Positions 7,238 through 17,800 of a stretch of DNA of 64,000 nucleotides are shown one piece after another. A program made the translations under genes and the position numbers. Origin of the DNA: Sandaracinaceae bacterium (GTDB lineage Bacteria > Myxococcota_A > Polyangia > Polyangiales > Sandaracinaceae); assembly GCA_019637095.1 (NCBI GenBank), contig JAHBWG010000029.1, positions 1-64,000 on the forward strand, written 5' to 3'. Within the stretch, counting starts at the first letter, position 1, and each line of letters opens with the position of its first letter. The notes below the pieces were generated by a model. That model had not been told where the DNA came from. It saw nothing but the letters and a program-made list of their open reading frames with translations, and ran no database searches.

Positions 7238-8896
7238 ATGACAGAGACGTCGCCTTCTTTTCGCTATCTGAGAAAGCCCGTGTTCTCGCCCATCGCGATG
7301 TGGTCCGGCGGCGCCCGCGCCCCGGCCTTCGAACCGCGAGCGCTCGTCGAGGCGGCGCGCGAGGTGCGGGCACCGATCCACGTCCTGCGCGAGCCGGGGG
7401 AGGGGCGCGTGGGCGTCGCGTTCGATGGCGACGTCATCCCGCCGAAGTATCTCAACGGCCACCGCGGCTACCCGCTCCTCGCGACGCTCCCGGCGCTGTA
7501 TCCCGAGTGGCTCGGCGACCGGAGCTTCGCCGAGGCCCACGGCGTCCGGTTCCCCTACGTCACCGGGGCGATGGCCAACGGGATCGCCACGACCGAGCTC
7601 GTCACGGCCGTCGCGCGCGCGGGGATGATCGGCTTCTTCGGGGCCGCCGGGCTCGCGTTCGGGCGGGTCGAGGAGGCCCTCGGTCGTCTCGAGGCCGCGC
7701 TCGGCGGGACCTCCCACGCGTGGGGGATGAACCTCATCCACTCGCCGAACGAGCCGGCGCTCGAGGAGGCGGTGGCGGATCTGTACCTCCGTCGCGGCGT
7801 GCGGCGGGTCTCGGCGGCGGCGTACCTGGCCCTCACGCCGGCCATCGTTCGATACGCTGCCACGGGTCTCACAGTCGATTCGGGTGGCGCGATCCACCGC
7901 AAGAACCACGTCTTCGCCAAGATCTCTCGGCCCGAGACGGCGCGGCACTTCCTGACTCCCGCGCCCGCCGCGATGCTCGACGCGCTGGTCCGGCGCGGCC
8001 AGTTGACCGCCGACGAGGCGCGGCTGGCCGCCCGCGTGCCCGTGGCGGAAGATATCACTGTCGAGGCCGACTCGGGCGGCCACACCGACAAGCAGGCGCT
8101 CGGCGCAGTGTTCCCGGTGATCGCCGAGCTCCGCGACGCGCTCGCGGCCGAGCACGGCTACACCCGGGCCGTCCGCGTCGGCGCGGCGGGCGGCCTCGGC
8201 ACGCCGCGCGCGGTCGCCGGCGCGTTCTCCATGGGCGCCGCGTACGTGCTCACCGGCTCCGTGAACCAGTCCGCCGTCGAGTCGGGCCTCTCGGCCGAGG
8301 GTAAGCGCATGCTGGCCGGGGCCACCATGGGCGACGTGACGATGGCCCCTGCCGCCGACATGTTCGAGCAGGGCGTCGAGGTCCAGGTGCTCAAGCGTGG
8401 TACCATGTTCGGGGCGCGCGCGCACCGGCTCCTGGGCGCGTACCGGCGCTATCCGGGGCTCGACGCGGTCGAGCCGAACGAGCGAGCCGCCCTCGAGAAG
8501 CAGGTCCTGGGCGCGAGCTTCGACGAGGTCCGCGCGTCGACCCGCGCGTTCTGGGCCGAGCGCGATCCGTCGCAGAACGAGCTCGCAGCCCGCGATCCGA
8601 AGCACGAGATGGCGCTGGCGTTCCGCTGGTACCTCGGGCTGTCGAGTCGCTGGGCCATCACCGGTGAGCCGTCGCGCCGTCTCGACTATCAGATCTGGTG
8701 CGGGCCCGCCATGGGCGCCTTCAACGAGTGGGTGCGCGGGTCGTTCCTCGAGGCGCCGGAGAACCGGTCCGCGGTGCAGATCGCGCTCAACCTGCTCGAA
8801 GGCGCGGCGGTGGTGACCCGCGCGCACCAGCTCCGCAGCTATGGCGCGGCGGTCCCCGCGGCCGCCTTCCGCTTCGCGCCTCGCCCGCTCGCATAG
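7238..8896 (+). CDS. pfa1: PUFA synthase enoyl reductase subunit (PfaD-like)
   Basis: A 552-residue FMN-dependent enoyl reductase of the PfaD / trans-acting PKS ER family (2-nitropropane dioxygenase-like TIM barrel). It would reduce selected enoyl-ACP intermediates during cytosolic assembly of polyunsaturated fatty acids. Visible family signatures are PYVTGAMANGIATTELV, GMIGFFGAAGL, the FMN-site segment EADSGGHTDKQ, RVGAAGGLGTP and LTGSVNQ, then the C-terminal QIWCGPAMGAFNEWV block typical of PfaD. Length is that of the family. It is first in the operon, 7 bases before pfa2; ER first, then the PfaA-like and PfaC-like subunits, is the arrangement known from terrestrial myxobacteria. Confidence 0.93.
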   Translation: MTETSPSFRYLRKPVFSPIAMWSGGARAPAFEPRALVEAAREVRAPIHVLREPGEGRVGVAFDGDVIPPKYLNGHRGYPLLATLPALYPEWLGDRSFAEAHGVRFPYVTGAMANGIATTELVTAVARAGMIGFFGAAGLAFGRVEEALGRLEAALGGTSHAWGMNLIHSPNEPALEEAVADLYLRRGVRRVSAAAYLALTPAIVRYAATGLTVDSGGAIHRKNHVFAKISRPETARHFLTPAPAAMLDALVRRGQLTADEARLAARVPVAEDITVEADSGGHTDKQALGAVFPVIAELRDALAAEHGYTRAVRVGAAGGLGTPRAVAGAFSMGAAYVLTGSVNQSAVESGLSAEGKRMLAGATMGDVTMAPAADMFEQGVEVQVLKRGTMFGARAHRLLGAYRRYPGLDAVEPNERAALEKQVLGASFDEVRASTRAFWAERDPSQNELAARDPKHEMALAFRWYLGLSSRWAITGEPSRRLDYQIWCGPAMGAFNEWVRGSFLEAPENRSAVQIALNLLEGAAVVTRAHQLRSYGAAVPAAAFRFAPRPLA

Positions 8897-8903
8897 GGAA
8901 GCC

Positions 8904-11900
8904 ATGGACGACGAGAAGAACCGCATTGCCGTCGTGGGCCTCGCCACGCTGTTCCCCGGCTCGGTCGACGCTACCGGGTTCTGGAGGGACATCCTCCACG
9001 GCACCGACCGTATCACCGACGTCCCCCCGAGCCACTGGCTCGTCGAGGACTACTACGACCCCGATCCGAGCGCCCCCGACAAGACCTACGCGCGCCGCGG
9101 GGCGTTCCTGCCGCGGGTCGAGTTCGAGCCGATGCGCTGGGGGGTGCCGCCGTCCACCGTCGAGGCGACCGACACCTGCCAGCTCCTGGCGCTCATCGTG
9201 GCCCAGCAGGTCCTCGAGGACGCCGCCCGCGGGCAGTTCGACTACACCGACCGCTCACGCATGAGCGTCATCCTCGGCGTCACGAGCGCGCAGGAGCTGC
9301 TCGGCGCGATGGTGAGCCGCCTGCAGCGTCCGGTCTGGACCAAGGCGCTGCGCGAGATGGGACTCGGCGAGCCCGAGGTGCAGGAGGCCTGCAAGCGCAT
9401 CGAGGCCCACTACACGCCGTGGCAGGAGGCGACGTTCCCCGGCGTGCTCGGCAACGTGGTGGCCGGGCGGATCGCGAACCGCCTCGACCTCGGCGGTACC
9501 AACTGCGTCACCGACGCGGCCTGCGCGAGCACCTTCAGCGCGCTGTCGATGGCGGTGAACGAGCTCCGGCTCGGCGAGTCGGACGTGGTGATCTGCGGCG
9601 GCGCCGACACCATGAACGACATCTTCATGTACCTCTGCTTCAGCAAGACGCCCGCGCTGAGCAAGACGGGCGACTGCCGGCCGTTCAGCGACGGCGCCGA
9701 CGGCACGATGCTCGGCGAGGGGTTCGGGATGCTCGCGCTCAAGCGGCTCGCGGACGCCGAGCGCGACGGCGATCGGGTCTACGCGGTCATCACCGGCGTC
9801 GGCACGAGCAGCGACGGCAAGGGGACCGCCGTGTACGCGCCGGTCGCGGCGGGGCAGGCGAGGGCGCTCCGCCGCGCGTACTCCCACACGGGGTACGGGA
9901 TCGAGACGGTCGAGCTCATCGAGGCCCACGGCACCGGCACGGTCGCCGGTGACGCGGCGGAGTTCGCCGGTCTGAGCACCGTGTTCGACGAGAGCGGGCG
10001 GGCGGACCGGCAGTGGTGCGCCCTGGGCTCGGTGAAGTCGCAGATCGGGCACACGAAGGCGGCGGCGGGCGCGGCGGGGCTCGTGAAGGCGATCCTCGCG
10101 CTCAACCACCGTGTGTTGCCGCCGACGATCAAGGTGGAGCGCCCGAACCCCAAGCTCGATCTCCCCTCGAGCCCGTTCTACCTGAGCACGGTGGCGCGTC
10201 CGTGGGTGCGCGGGGCGGACCACCCCCGGCGCGCAGGGGTGAGCTCCTTCGGCTTCGGCGGATCGAACTTCCACGTCGCGCTCGAGGAGTACGGCGGGTC
10301 GGCCGCGCGCGCGCTCCGGCGGCGCGCGTGCCCCACGGAGCTCGTCCTGGTCGGCGGCTCCTCGCCGGCCGACGTCGCGGCGCGTGCGCGCGCGATGGCC
10401 GCCGAGGTGGGGGCGGCGCCCGGCACGCTCGCGTCCCTCGCCCGCACGAGCCAGGAGACGTGGGACCCGAGCGCGCCCGCGCGCCTCGCCGTGGTGGCCG
10501 AGGACGAGGCGTCGCTCGCCGCCAAGCTCGAGCGCGGCGCGACGCTCGCGGCGGCCGGCGAGCCGACCGCGACTCCGGACGGTATCGCGTTCGGTACGGG
10601 CGCTCCGCCCGGCGACGTGGCGTTCCTCTTCCCCGGGCAGGGGAGCCAGTACGTCTCGATGGGGGCAGACGTCGCGATGACGTGGGAGGAGGCGCTCGCG
10701 CCGTGGGACGCGGCCGCGAGCCTCGCGGGCGTGTTCGACGAGCCGCTCCACGACGTCGTCTTCCCCAAGCCGGTGTTCGATGACGGCACCCGCGCGGCGC
10801 AGGCGGAGAAGCTCACCCGGACCGAGTGGGCCCAGCCCGCGATCGGGGTGGCGAGCCTCTCCCACCTCGCGCTCCTCGACGCGGTCGGGCTCGCCCCGAA
10901 GGCGGTCGCCGGGCACAGCTTCGGCGAGGTGACCGCGCTCGCGGCCGCTGGCGTGCTCTCGCGGGAGGACGCGATCCGCGTGGCCCGCCGTCGTGGCGAG
11001 CTGATGGCGGAGGCCGCGGCGACGCCGGGCGCGATGACCGCGGTGAGCGCCGCGCGCGACGCCATCGAGGTGGCCCTCACGCCGTGGCCCGAGGGCCTCG
11101 TCGTGGCCAACCACAACGGGCCTACGCAGGTGGTGCTGAGCGGTCCGCTCGCCGCGATCGAGGCCGCGGAGGCTGCGCTGTCGGGCGCGAAGCTCGCCTT
11201 CCGGCGGCTGCCCGTCGCGACGGCCTTCCACTCGAGCGTCGTGGCGGGCTCGACCGAGCCGTTCGCGCGGTTCCTCGAAAGTGTGTCGTTCTCGACACCA
11301 TCGGTCCCCGTCTACGCGAACCGGGAGGCGGCGCCGTACCCGGTGGCGCCGCCCGATGCGCGGGCGCTCCTCGCGGCTCAGCTCGCCTCGCCCGTGCGCT
11401 TCGTCGAGTCGATCGAGGCGATGTACGCGGCGGGCGCGCGCGTGTTCGTGGAGGTCGGGCCTGGCGCGGTGCTGAGCGGGCTGGTCGAGCGCATCCTCGA
11501 GGGGCGGCCTCACCTCGCCGTGCCGGTCGACCGCAAGGGGAAGCACGGGGTGACCAGCCTGTTCGCGGCGCTCGGCCGCCTCGCCGCGGCGGGGGTCCCG
11601 CTCTCGCTCTCGGCCCTCTGGGAGCCTTTCCTCCCGGTCGAGGATCCGCGCGCCCGCGTGGCGCCCAAGATGACGCTCGCGCTCAGCGGGTCGAACTACG
11701 GCAAGCCGTACCCACCGCCGAACGGCGCGGCCGGTCTCCCCGCCCCCAACCCCGAGCGCTCCCGACCCGCCCCGACCGAGCAGGATGTGTCGCCCATGTC
11801 GAAGCCGACCCTCACCCCTCCCGTCGCGACCGCCCCGGTCGCTGCGGCGCCCGCTTCCGCGGCTGCGCTCGCCGCGCCCGCGCCCGTCGCTGCCGCGCCC

Positions 11901-14885
11901 GTCGCTGCCCCGCCGACGGCCGCGCCGCTCGCGGGGGACGGCTGGGCGAGCGCCTACCTCGCCGTGCAGTCCCGCGTGATCGACGCCCACACCGCCTACA
12001 CCCACGCGATGGCGACCGCACACGGGACGTTCCTGGCAGCCCAGCAGCAGGCCCTCGCCACGATGTCGGGGCTCCTCGTCGGGGCTCCTGCGGCGTCGCT
12101 CGCGCCGCTCCCGCCTCCTCCGGCGATCGCGCCGGTGACGCACGCGCCGCTCGCGCCGGTCGCGGTGGTGGCTCCGCCGGCGCCGCTCGCGCCGCCGGCG
12201 CTGGCTGCGGCCCGCGCGGCGCACGTCACGGCCCCCGCCTCGCTGCCCGCCGCGCCGCCGCGCGAGACGGCCCCGGTCGCGGCTCCCGGCGTGGACCTCG
12301 CGGCGCTGCTGCTGGAGGTGGTGGCGGACAAGACGGGCTACCCGACGTCGATGCTGGAGCTGTCGATGGACCTCGAGGGCGACCTCGGGGTGGACTCGAT
12401 CAAGCGGGTGGAGATCCTGGCGGCGATGCGCGAGCGCGCGGGCTCGCTGCCGGAGGTGGATCCGGCGGAGCTCGGCAAGCTGCGCACGCTGCAAGAGATC
12501 GTGTCGCGGCTGGGCGACGGTTCGGCATCGGCGAGCGCGGAGGCGCGCGCCCCCGAGGCGGCGCGTACCGAGGCGTCGAGGTGGGTGCTGGAGCGTGTCG
12601 CCGCGCCGCCGTCGGGCTTCGCGCTCGCGGGCCTGCTCGACGCCGCGTCGGTGGCGGTCGTCGATGGGGGCTCGGGGCTCGCCGAGTCGGTCGCCGAGGC
12701 GCTGACGGTGCGCGGGGTTCGCGCGCGAGCCGGCAGCCCGGACGGGTCCACCGATGGGGTCGTCTTCCTGGGCGGGCTCGCCGAAGTGGGTGACGGCGTG
12801 CAAGCCGCCTTGCGTGTCCAGCGCGAGGCGTTCGAGGCGGCCAAGGCCGTCGCGGCGCGCCTCTCGACCGGCCCCGGGGTGTTCGTCACCGTGCAGGACA
12901 CGGGCGGGGACTTCGGACTGTCCGGCTCGCCGCGCGCGTGGCTCGGCGGGCTGCCCGGTCTAGTCAAGACGCTGGCGCAGGAGTGGCCCACGGCCGGCGT
13001 GCGCGCGATCGACCTCGACCGCGGGGGGCGCGACGCGTCGGCGATCGCGACGGCGATCGCGCGCGAGCTCGTCTCCGGCGGCTCGCCGCGCGGACCTGGT
13101 GCGAGCGGGGGCGGCGCGGAGGTCGCGATCGCCGCCGACGGCGCGCGCTCGACGCTCGTCAGCGCGCCGGTCGCCGTCGGCGCGGGCGCTCCTCGCCTCG
13201 GGCGCGAGGACGTCGTGGTGGCCTCGGGCGGCGCGCGCGGGGTGACCGCGCGGACGTTGATCGCGCTCGCGGAGGCGAGCCGGGCGCGGTTCGTCTTGCT
13301 CGGTCGCACCGCGCTCGAGGACGAGCCGCCAGAGTGCGCGGGCGCGACGACGGACGCCGAGCTCAAGCGCGCGCTGCTGACCGCCGCTCAGGCGCGCGGT
13401 GCGCGGGTCTCGCCCAAGGAGCTCGACGGCGTCGCCTCGCGCGTGCTCGCGGCGCGCGAGGTGCGGGCGACGCTCGAGGCGATCGGGCGCGCCGGCGGCG
13501 AGGCGCGCTACCTGCCGGTCGACGTGCGCGACGCGGCGGCGCTGCGTGCGGCGCTCGACGAGGTGCGCGCGGCCTGGGGCCCGATCACCGGGCTCGTTCA
13601 CGGCGCCGGGGTGATCGCCGATCGCTTCGTGGCCGACAAGCCGCTCGAGGACTTCGATCGGGTGATGGACGTCAAGGCGGGCGGGCTCGCCGCGCTCCTC
13701 GACGCCACCGCGGGCGACCCGCTGCGCGTGCTCGTCGCCTTCAGCTCGGTCGCGGGACGCACCGGCAACCGAGGCCAGGCGGACTACGCGATGGCCAACG
13801 AGACGCTCAACAAGGTCGTCGCGCGCGAGGTCGCGCGCCGCGAGGGGCTGTTCGGTCGCAGCCTGGGCTGGGGACCGTGGAAGGGCGGCATGGTGACGCC
13901 AGCGCTCGAGCAGCACTTCGCGCGGCTCGGGGTCCCGATGATCGGGCTCGACGAGGGCGCGCGGATGCTCGTGGAGGAGCTGTCGGACACCGGCGCCGCG
14001 CTCGAGCTCGTGCTCGGCGGCGAGCCGCGGCCGGAGGCGCTCGCGGCGGCGGGGGGCGGCGTCGGGCAGAAGCAGTGGCGGTACGAGGCGCTCGTCTCGC
14101 GCGAGGCGTTCCCCGCGGTGGAGCACCACCGCGTGAAGGGGCAGCCCGTCCTGCCGGTCGCCCTCGCGCTCGAGCTGTTCGCGCGCGCGGTCGAGGCGGC
14201 GCGTCCGGAGCTCGTCCTGACCCGCATCGACGACCTCGCGGTGCTCAAGGGCGTCGTGCTCGAGCGCTTCGAGGCGGAGGGGGATCGGTTGGCGATCGAG
14301 GTCGCGCTGATCTCGAACGGCGACGGGATCGAGGTGGGCCTCAAGCTGACCGACGCGAGCGGGCGGGCGCGGTACTCCGCGCGCGGGGTGGCCGAGCGCG
14401 CGGTCGCGGCGCCGAGCGCGCTCCCGGCGAGGCCCGCGGGGCTCGGGACGTTCGAGGGCGTGGTCTACGACGGCGTCGCCCTGTTCCACGGCGACGCGTT
14501 CAAGGTGATCGTCGGGGCGCCGGCGGTCGGCGACGCGGGCGCGGAGGCCACCGTCGAGGGCGCGCGCGCCCGCGGGTGGGGGGGCGCGGGCTTCGCTACG
14601 GATCCCGCGCTCGTCGACGGAGGGCTCCAGCTCGCGCTCCTCTGGACGTGTCACGCCGACGGCGGCGCGGCGCTCCCGACCGCCGTGAAGAGCTTCCGTC
14701 GCTATCGGGCCGGCCTGCTCGACGGCGCCGCGCGCGCGGTCCTCGTCGGGCACCAGCGCGCGGCGGATCGCAGCCTCTCCGACGTGGTCTTCTTCGACGC
14801 GAGCGGCGAGCCCGTGGCGGAGCTCCGCGGGGTCGCGATGCACGTCCTGCCCGGCTCGCGCGAGCGCGCCTCGGCGCGCGCCTGA
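8904..14885 (+). CDS. pfa2: PUFA synthase subunit KS-MAT-ACP-KR-DH (PfaA-like)
   Basis: A 1993-residue multidomain synthase that elongates acyl chains with malonyl units. Order: KS (about 1-470; Cys207 in DAACASTF, His342 in EAHGTGT, His383 in GHTKAAAG), malonyl transferase (about 560-900; Ser672 in GHSFGE), an Ala/Pro linker with a helical block at 1011-1056, one ACP (about 1130-1200; Ser1165 in GVDSIKR), ketoreductase (about 1420-1700; ASGGARGVT nucleotide site, Tyr1628 in ADYAMAN) and a double-hotdog dehydratase (1730-1980; His1742 in HRVKGQPVLP, Asp1905 in DGGLQ). ATG 8904 was chosen over upstream codons inside pfa1 because KNRIAVVG begins the KS fold there. Only one ACP is visible; most described PfaA-type proteins carry several in tandem. 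Confidence 0.95.
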   Translation: MDDEKNRIAVVGLATLFPGSVDATGFWRDILHGTDRITDVPPSHWLVEDYYDPDPSAPDKTYARRGAFLPRVEFEPMRWGVPPSTVEATDTCQLLALIVAQQVLEDAARGQFDYTDRSRMSVILGVTSAQELLGAMVSRLQRPVWTKALREMGLGEPEVQEACKRIEAHYTPWQEATFPGVLGNVVAGRIANRLDLGGTNCVTDAACASTFSALSMAVNELRLGESDVVICGGADTMNDIFMYLCFSKTPALSKTGDCRPFSDGADGTMLGEGFGMLALKRLADAERDGDRVYAVITGVGTSSDGKGTAVYAPVAAGQARALRRAYSHTGYGIETVELIEAHGTGTVAGDAAEFAGLSTVFDESGRADRQWCALGSVKSQIGHTKAAAGAAGLVKAILALNHRVLPPTIKVERPNPKLDLPSSPFYLSTVARPWVRGADHPRRAGVSSFGFGGSNFHVALEEYGGSAARALRRRACPTELVLVGGSSPADVAARARAMAAEVGAAPGTLASLARTSQETWDPSAPARLAVVAEDEASLAAKLERGATLAAAGEPTATPDGIAFGTGAPPGDVAFLFPGQGSQYVSMGADVAMTWEEALAPWDAAASLAGVFDEPLHDVVFPKPVFDDGTRAAQAEKLTRTEWAQPAIGVASLSHLALLDAVGLAPKAVAGHSFGEVTALAAAGVLSREDAIRVARRRGELMAEAAATPGAMTAVSAARDAIEVALTPWPEGLVVANHNGPTQVVLSGPLAAIEAAEAALSGAKLAFRRLPVATAFHSSVVAGSTEPFARFLESVSFSTPSVPVYANREAAPYPVAPPDARALLAAQLASPVRFVESIEAMYAAGARVFVEVGPGAVLSGLVERILEGRPHLAVPVDRKGKHGVTSLFAALGRLAAAGVPLSLSALWEPFLPVEDPRARVAPKMTLALSGSNYGKPYPPPNGAAGLPAPNPERSRPAPTEQDVSPMSKPTLTPPVATAPVAAAPASAAALAAPAPVAAAPVAAPPTAAPLAGDGWASAYLAVQSRVIDAHTAYTHAMATAHGTFLAAQQQALATMSGLLVGAPAASLAPLPPPPAIAPVTHAPLAPVAVVAPPAPLAPPALAAARAAHVTAPASLPAAPPRETAPVAAPGVDLAALLLEVVADKTGYPTSMLELSMDLEGDLGVDSIKRVEILAAMRERAGSLPEVDPAELGKLRTLQEIVSRLGDGSASASAEARAPEAARTEASRWVLERVAAPPSGFALAGLLDAASVAVVDGGSGLAESVAEALTVRGVRARAGSPDGSTDGVVFLGGLAEVGDGVQAALRVQREAFEAAKAVAARLSTGPGVFVTVQDTGGDFGLSGSPRAWLGGLPGLVKTLAQEWPTAGVRAIDLDRGGRDASAIATAIARELVSGGSPRGPGASGGGAEVAIAADGARSTLVSAPVAVGAGAPRLGREDVVVASGGARGVTARTLIALAEASRARFVLLGRTALEDEPPECAGATTDAELKRALLTAAQARGARVSPKELDGVASRVLAAREVRATLEAIGRAGGEARYLPVDVRDAAALRAALDEVRAAWGPITGLVHGAGVIADRFVADKPLEDFDRVMDVKAGGLAALLDATAGDPLRVLVAFSSVAGRTGNRGQADYAMANETLNKVVAREVARREGLFGRSLGWGPWKGGMVTPALEQHFARLGVPMIGLDEGARMLVEELSDTGAALELVLGGEPRPEALAAAGGGVGQKQWRYEALVSREAFPAVEHHRVKGQPVLPVALALELFARAVEAARPELVLTRIDDLAVLKGVVLERFEAEGDRLAIEVALISNGDGIEVGLKLTDASGRARYSARGVAERAVAAPSALPARPAGLGTFEGVVYDGVALFHGDAFKVIVGAPAVGDAGAEATVEGARARGWGGAGFATDPALVDGGLQLALLWTCHADGGAALPTAVKSFRRYRAGLLDGAARAVLVGHQRAADRSLSDVVFFDASGEPVAELRGVAMHVLPGSRERASARA

Positions 14886-14888
14886 GCC

Positions 14889-17800
14889 GTGCGCGCGATG
14901 CCCATCGCCATCGTCGGGCGCGCGTGCCTGTTGCCGGGCGCGCACGACCCGGCGGCGCTCTTCGCGCTCGCTCGTGAGGGGCGCTGCGTACTGCGCGATG
15001 CGCCGGAGGGTGCGTGGCGCGTCCCGACGAGCCACGTCCTGGCGGCGTCGCCCGAGGAGGCGCGCGATCGCACGTGGACGCGTCGCGGGGGCTACGTCGA
15101 GGGGTTCCGCTTCGACCCCGATGGGTACGCGGTGCCCGCGGAGGTGCTCGGCCCGCTCGACCCGCTCGTCCACTGGGTGATCGACACCGCGGCGCGGGCG
15201 CTCGACGACGCGGGCGTGCGCAGGCTGGACGCGCGGCGGACCGGCGCGGTGCTCGGCAACCTGGGCCTTCCGTCGAGCGGGTCGGCGCGCTTCGCCGAGC
15301 ACGTCTGGCTCGGCGCGCACGCGCGCGGCCTCGGGGAGGCGGCGCCGGCGCCCCTCGACCGCTTCCAGAGCGGCCTGCCCGCGCACCTCGCGGCGCGGGC
15401 GCTCGGGCTCGGCGCCGGCGCGTTCGCGCTCGACGCGGCGTGCGCCTCGTCCCTGTACGCCATCGCCTACGCCTGCGACGCCCTCGCCGAGGGGCGGGCG
15501 GACCGGATGCTCGCGGGTGCGGTGAGCGCGGCCGACGACCTCTTCCTCCACGTCGGCTTCTGCGCCCTGGGCGCGATGAGCAAGACGGGCCAGAGCCGGC
15601 CGTTCCACGCGGGCGCGGACGGGCTGGTCCCGGCGGCGGGGTGCGGGTTCGTGGTGCTCGAGCGGCTCGACGACGCGGTCCGCGCCGGTCGCACGATCCA
15701 CGGCGTGATCCGCGGCGTCGGGCTGGCCAACGACGGACGCGGCGAGGGGCTGCTCGCGCCGAGCGCGCGCGGGCAGGCGCGCTCGATGGAGCTCGCGCTC
15801 GCGCGCGCGGGGCTCGCGCCCGAGGACGTGCCGTACGTGGAGTGCCACGCGACGGGGACCCCGGTCGGCGACGCGACCGAGCTCGCGTCGCTGCGCGCGG
15901 TGTACGGGGACGCGCCCCGACGGATCGGCTCGCTGAAGGCGAACCTCGGGCACCTCATCACGGCGGCGGGCGTGGCGGGCCTGATCAAGATCCTCGAGTC
16001 CCTGCGCGAGGGCGTGGCCCTGCCGACGCCGCATCTCGATCGGAGCAGCGACGCGCTCGATGACTCGCCGTTCGAGGTCCTCGACGCACCCGCGCCGTGG
16101 CGCGGGCCGAGGCGCGCGGGGCTGAGCGCGTTCGGCTTCGGGGGCAACGACGCGCACCTCCTCGTCGAGGCGTACGAGCCCGCGAAGGCGGGGCGCGCGG
16201 CCACCGCGGCTTCGCGCGCGAGCGGCGCGGTCGTCGTCGTCGGCCTCGGGGCGCGCGTCGGCGACGGAGGCTCCGCCGCGGACCTCGAGCGCGCGCTCTT
16301 CGATCGGCGCCCGGTCGGGCGCGCGCAGGCGGTGAAGATCCCGCTCGCTGCGCTCCGCTTCCCTCCCGCGGACCTCGCGAAGGCGCGGCCGGCACAGACG
16401 CAGCTCCTCGCGGCGGCGATCGAGGCGAGCCGTGGGCTCACCCTCCCGAGCGAGACGACGGGCGTCTACGTCGGGTACGGCTGCGATCCGGAGATCGCGC
16501 GCTGGGGCGCGCGGTGGCGCGCGCGGGCGTTCGCCGAGGCGCTCGGCGCGGACGAGGCGTGGGCGCGCGAGGCGGCGGACGCGCTCGTCGCGCCGCTCGA
16601 GGCGCCGCACGTGGTCGGCGCGCTGCCGAACATCCCCGCCAACCGGCTCAGCTCGCAATTCGACTTGCGCGGTCCGAGCCACGCGGTGATGGCCGAGGAG
16701 CTGAGCGGCGTGCGCGCCCTGGAGCTCGCGGTGCGCGCGCTCGCGCGCGGGGACCTCGACGCGGCGCTCGTCGGCGCGGTGGATCTCGCGGACGAGCCGG
16801 TCCATCGCGCGGCTTCGGCCGACGCGGACGCGGCGGACGCGGCGGTCGCGCTGGTGCTGATGCGCCGCGCGGACGCGGAGCGCGAGGGCTGCGCGATCCT
16901 GGCCGAGCTCGCGTCGGCGGGCGAGACCTCCCCGGGCGAGCGGTTCGCGTCGGGGCTCCCGCGCGCGCACGCCGCGAGCGGGCTCGTCGAGGTCACCGCG
17001 GCGCTCGTCTTCGCGGCGCGCGGGCGACGCCCCGACGGGAGCGCGTGGACCGACGCCGAGCGGAGCCTCTCCGTCGAGATCGAGGCGCTCGGGTCGGAGC
17101 GCGCGGCCTTCGTCGTCACCGCGCGGGGCGCGCCGATCGGACCGCTCCCCGAGGCGCCCGACGCGCCCTGCCTCGAGCTGCCCGCGCACCCGCCCCCGGT
17201 CCTCTTGCCGGCGCTTCGCGCGCCCGTGGTGGAGATCATGCAGCCAGCCCCGCCCCTGCCGCCGACGCGCCTCGACGGGCCGCCGGCTCCCCCGGTGAGC
17301 GCCGCCGAGGTGTTCGCCGCGACGCCTGCGTCGTCCCGAGGTGACGAGGCGCACGGCGCGCCGGCGTCGCCCGCGCCCGCCGCGGATCCCGCTCCGCCGC
17401 CGGCTCGTCCGACCGCGCCGACGTCGGCCGCGCCGCCCGCGCACGCGCCGGTCGCCGCGCCGGTCGCTGCGACCCCCTTCGGTGCCTCGGGGTGGCTCGC
17501 CGCACACGTCGAGCACCAGAGCCGCCTCGCGGATGCGCATCGCCACTTCGTCGAGCAACAGAGCCTCGTCCACCAGCAGTTCCTGCAGGCGCTGGTGACG
17601 CTCCCGACGCCGCTCGCCGCCGCGCCCGTCGTGAGCGCGCCCGTCGTGAGCGCGCCCGCCGTGAGCGCGCCCGTCGTGAGCGCGCCCGTCGCGAGCGCGC
17701 CCGTCGTGAGCGCGCCCGTCGTGAGCGCGCCCGTCGCGAGCGCGCCCGTCGCGAGCGCGCCCGTCGCGAGCGCGCCCGTCGCGGCGCCGCCGACCGCACC

